From Halichoerus grypus (taxonomy: Eukaryota; Chordata; Mammalia; Carnivora; Phocidae), in contig NC_135714.1 of the NCBI RefSeq assembly GCF_964656455.1, positions 163,944,243-164,008,242 of the forward strand: 64,000 nucleotides of DNA, given 5' to 3'. The notes beneath the pieces were generated by a model. It had not been told where the DNA came from, did no database searches, and was given only the letters and a program-made list of their open reading frames with translations. Positions within the stretch are counted from its first letter, which is position 1. Every line of letters starts with the position of its first letter. Position numbers and translations under genes: made by a program. Of this stretch, positions 61,508 through 64,000 are shown one piece after another.

Positions 61508-64000
61508 ATGATGTGATTTGTGCGCTGCCTTCGTACCGGCCTGTGTCTACCCCGATTTTACGAAATGGAGCCAGTCCCGTGGCTCTCAACGAAAGCACAC
61601 ACTAAACTGCTTCCTCCCACAGAGAGGTCGTCGGAAGCTAAAACACTGTCTCTTTACACTGTTGTTTCTTCGAGTTAGAACCCTAGCAATTAGACTTCAG
61701 TGCAAATGGAGGGCCTCAGTGCTAGCTAAGTCATACACACGGGGAGCCTTGTTCTAACTTTGCTGGGGTCTGACTCTCACTCGTATATAGCTTTGGACTC
61801 CCTTGCAGTGCTCTCACACACGCACACAACAAAATGCTTCCACCCTCAGGAGCGGCTGTTTTCGCGGAAGCACGGATTCTCTACCGAGTTTACCCTTCGT
61901 GTTAGGTGGCTGATTTTCACCCTGCATGCACCCCCGGGGCAACGCTACTAGCCCCATAACCATGATGTGATTTGTGAGCTGCCTTCTGTACCGGCCTGTC
62001 TCTACCCCAATTTTATGAAACGGAACCCATCCCCAGGCTCTCACCCACAGAACACCCTAAAATGCTTCCTCCCACAGAGAGGTCGTCGGAAGCTAAAACA
62101 TTGTTTCTGTACACTTTTCTTTCTTCGAGTTAGAACGCGAGCGAGTAGACTTTCATGCAAAACTAGGGCCTCCGTGCTAGCTAAATCGAACACACTGGGA
62201 GTCTCCTTCTGCCTTTTGATGTGGCCTGAGTCTGACTCGTATATAGGTTTGGAATCCCTTGCAGTGCTTTCATGCACGCACACAACAAAATGCTTCCACC
62301 CTCAGGATCGGCTGTTTTCGCGGAAACACGGATTCTCTACCGAGTTTTTCCTTGCAGTTAGGTGGCTGACTTTCAACCTGCACGCACCCCCGGGGCAACG
62401 CTACTAGCCCCATAACCATGATGTGATTGGTGAGCTGCCTTCTTTTCCGGCCTGTCTCGACTCCGATTTTATGAAGTGGAGCCCGTCCCGTGGCTCTCAC
62501 CCAAAGTACACCTTAAACTTCTTCCTCCCACAGAGTGGTCGTCAGAAGCTAAAACACTATTTCTCTACACTGTTGTTTGTTGGAGTCACAACCCTAGCGT
62601 TTAGACTTCAATGCAAAAGGAGGGCCGCAGTTCTAGCTAAATCAAACACACGGGGAGTCTTGTTCTGCCTTTTGCTGCGGCCTCAGTCTCCCCCAGAACA
62701 GGATTGGACTCCCTTGCCGTGCTCTCACGCACGCACATACCAAAAGGCTTCCACCCTCAGGAGTGGCTGTTTTCGGTAAAGCACGGAACCTCTACCGAGT
62801 TTTTCTGTCGAGTTAGGTGGCTGACTTTCAGCCTGCACGCAGCCCCGGGGCAACGCTACTAGAACCATAACCATGATGTGATTTGTGATCTGCCTTCTGT
62901 ACCGGCTTGTCTCTACCCCGATTTTACGAAATGGCACCAGTCCCGTGGCTCTCACCCACAGTACACGCTAAACGGCTTCCTCGCACAGAGAGGTCGTCGG
63001 AAGATAAAACACAGTTCTGTACACTGTTGTTTCTTCGAGTTTGAACCCTAGCGATAAGAGTTCAATGCAAATGGAGGGCCTCAGTGCTAGCTCAATAAAA
63101 AACACGGGGAGCCTTGTTCTGCCTTTTGCTGGGGCCTGAGGATGACTCGTATATAGGTTTGGAATCCCTTGCAGTGCTTTCACGAATGCACACAACAAAA
63201 TGTTTCCACCCTCAGGATCGGCTGTTTTCGCTGAAGCACGAATTCTCTACCGAGTTTTTCCTTCAGGTTTGGTGGCTGACTTTCAACCTTCACGCACCCC
63301 CGGGGCAACGCTACTAGCCCCATAACCATGATGTGATTTGTGAGCTGCCTTCTGTACGGGCCTGTCTCTACTCCGGTTTTACGAAATGGAACCGGTCCTG
63401 TGGCTCTCACCCACAGTACACCCTAAACTGCTTCCTCCCACAGAGAGGTCGTCGGAAGCTAAAACAGTGTTTCTATACACTGTTGTTTGTTTGAGTCAGA
63501 ACCCTAGCTATTAGACATCAATGCACATGGAGGGCCGCAGAGCTAGCGAAATCAAACACACGGGGAGTCTTGTTCTGCCTTTTGCTGGGGCCTGAGTCTC
63601 CCTCGGAAAAAGGTTTGGACTCCCTTGCAGTGCTCTCACGCACGCACACAACAAAGTGCTTCCACCCTCGGGAGCGGCTGTTTTCGCTGAAGCACGGATT
63701 CTCTACCGAGTTTTTCCGTCGAGTTAGGTGGCTGACTTTCAGCCTGCACGCACCCCCGGGGCAACGCTACTAGCCCCAGAAGCATGATGTGATTTGTGAG
63801 CTGCATTCTGTACCGGCTTGTCTCTACCCCGATTTTACGAAATGGCACAGGTCCCGTGGCTCCCACCCACAGTACACGCGAAACTGCTTCCACCCACAGA
63901 GAGGTCGTCGGACGCTAAAACACTGTTTCTGTACACTGTTGTTTGTTCGAATCAGAACCCTAGCAAGTAGACTTCCATGCAAAAGTAGGGCCGCAGTGCT
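61508..64000 (+). repeat. Partial HOR copy C16 (m1 to start of m6)
   Basis: 2,493 bp: m1-m5 complete and 217 bp of m6 (which starts at 63784) before the window ends. It has T at 62900 (shared with C8 and C12) and private C-to-T at 62513 and 62738. Confidence 0.96.

Larger units (their letters stand above)
1..64000 (+). repeat. Satellite DNA array with a 9-monomer higher-order repeat of 4,095 bp
   Basis: The entire window is tandem, head-to-tail copies of a ~455-bp monomer. Every ninth monomer is nearly identical, so the array has a second period of 4,095 bp. Phase points (A of ATGATGTG at the start of m1) fall at 80, 4178, 8273, 12368, 16463, 20558, 24653, 28748, 32844, 36939, 41034, 45129, 49223, 53318, 57413 and 61508. 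No inversion, insertion of foreign DNA or gene interrupts it, and both edges cut a monomer. Multi-monomer HORs with almost identical copies are characteristic of eukaryotic centromeric or pericentromeric satellites. The chromosomal position and the species are inference and are not shown by the sequence. Small open frames (up to 146 codons) occur on both strands but are by-products of the repeat. Confidence 0.98.

Noticed and set aside
1..64000. CRISPR array or bacterial repeat locus.
   Set aside because: Repeat units are 455 bp with no unique spacers, no short palindromic repeat and no cas genes; the nested HOR structure is eukaryotic satellite.
1..64000. Ribosomal RNA gene or other RNA-gene tandem array.
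   Set aside because: No rRNA, 5S, tRNA or snRNA conserved core was seen on either strand, and the 4,095-bp period divides fully into related monomers, leaving no room for a gene plus spacer.
1..64000. Transposable element insertion or inversion within the array.
   Set aside because: Every HOR copy is 4,094-4,098 bp with monomers in the same order and strand; no extra sequence, target-site duplication or orientation change was found.

Overview
The whole 64,000-base window is one homogeneous satellite DNA array. I see no protein-coding gene, RNA gene, transposable element or non-satellite spacer. The basic unit is a monomer of about 455 bp (454-456), always in the same orientation. Nine diverged monomers (m1-m9, roughly 80-90% alike by eye) form a higher-order repeat (HOR) of 4,095 bp. 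Taking the ATG of the conserved ATGATGTGATT block as the phase point, there are 79 bp of a partial m9 at the left edge, fifteen complete HOR copies (C1-C15, positions 80-61507), and a partial copy C16 (61508-64000) that ends inside m6. The array runs off both edges.

The repeat is nested. Each 455-bp monomer is itself two diverged half-units of about 227 bp: TTCGAG(T/G)TAG, CTGCCTTNTG...GG(C/T)CTG and TGCTTCCNCCC all recur about 227 bp apart. The nine monomers also show traces of an older two-type alternation, which breaks around m9-m1-m2. The apparent history is therefore 227 bp to 455 bp, then an alternating ~910-bp pair, then the 9-mer HOR of 4,095 bp. Copies C2-C15 are nearly identical; I found about 20 substituted sites and two 1-bp indels. 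C2, C4 and C5 look the same everywhere I compared them. C1 carries seven 1-bp homopolymer-length changes within 1.65 kb, which looks like consensus error near a contig end.

This layout is typical of eukaryotic centromeric or pericentromeric (less often subtelomeric) satellite HOR arrays from a long-read assembly. I cannot name the species or satellite family. Base composition is near 50% G+C, and CpG is well retained (about 20 per monomer in the one I counted). Some copy-specific changes are CpG-to-TpG/CpA, so the host probably methylates this DNA.

Within the unit I note possible functional sites, none proven: a CENP-B-box-like element in five of nine monomers, an exact POU octamer (ATGCAAAT) in three, TATATAG in five, a 14-bp alternating purine-pyrimidine run, a poly(A)-signal-like hexamer in m4 and a splice-donor-like site in m8. 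Copy-specific variants divide the array into a left block (C1-C7) and a right block (C8-C16), with C8 as an unusually divergent copy at the border. Their combinations require exchange or conversion between copies.
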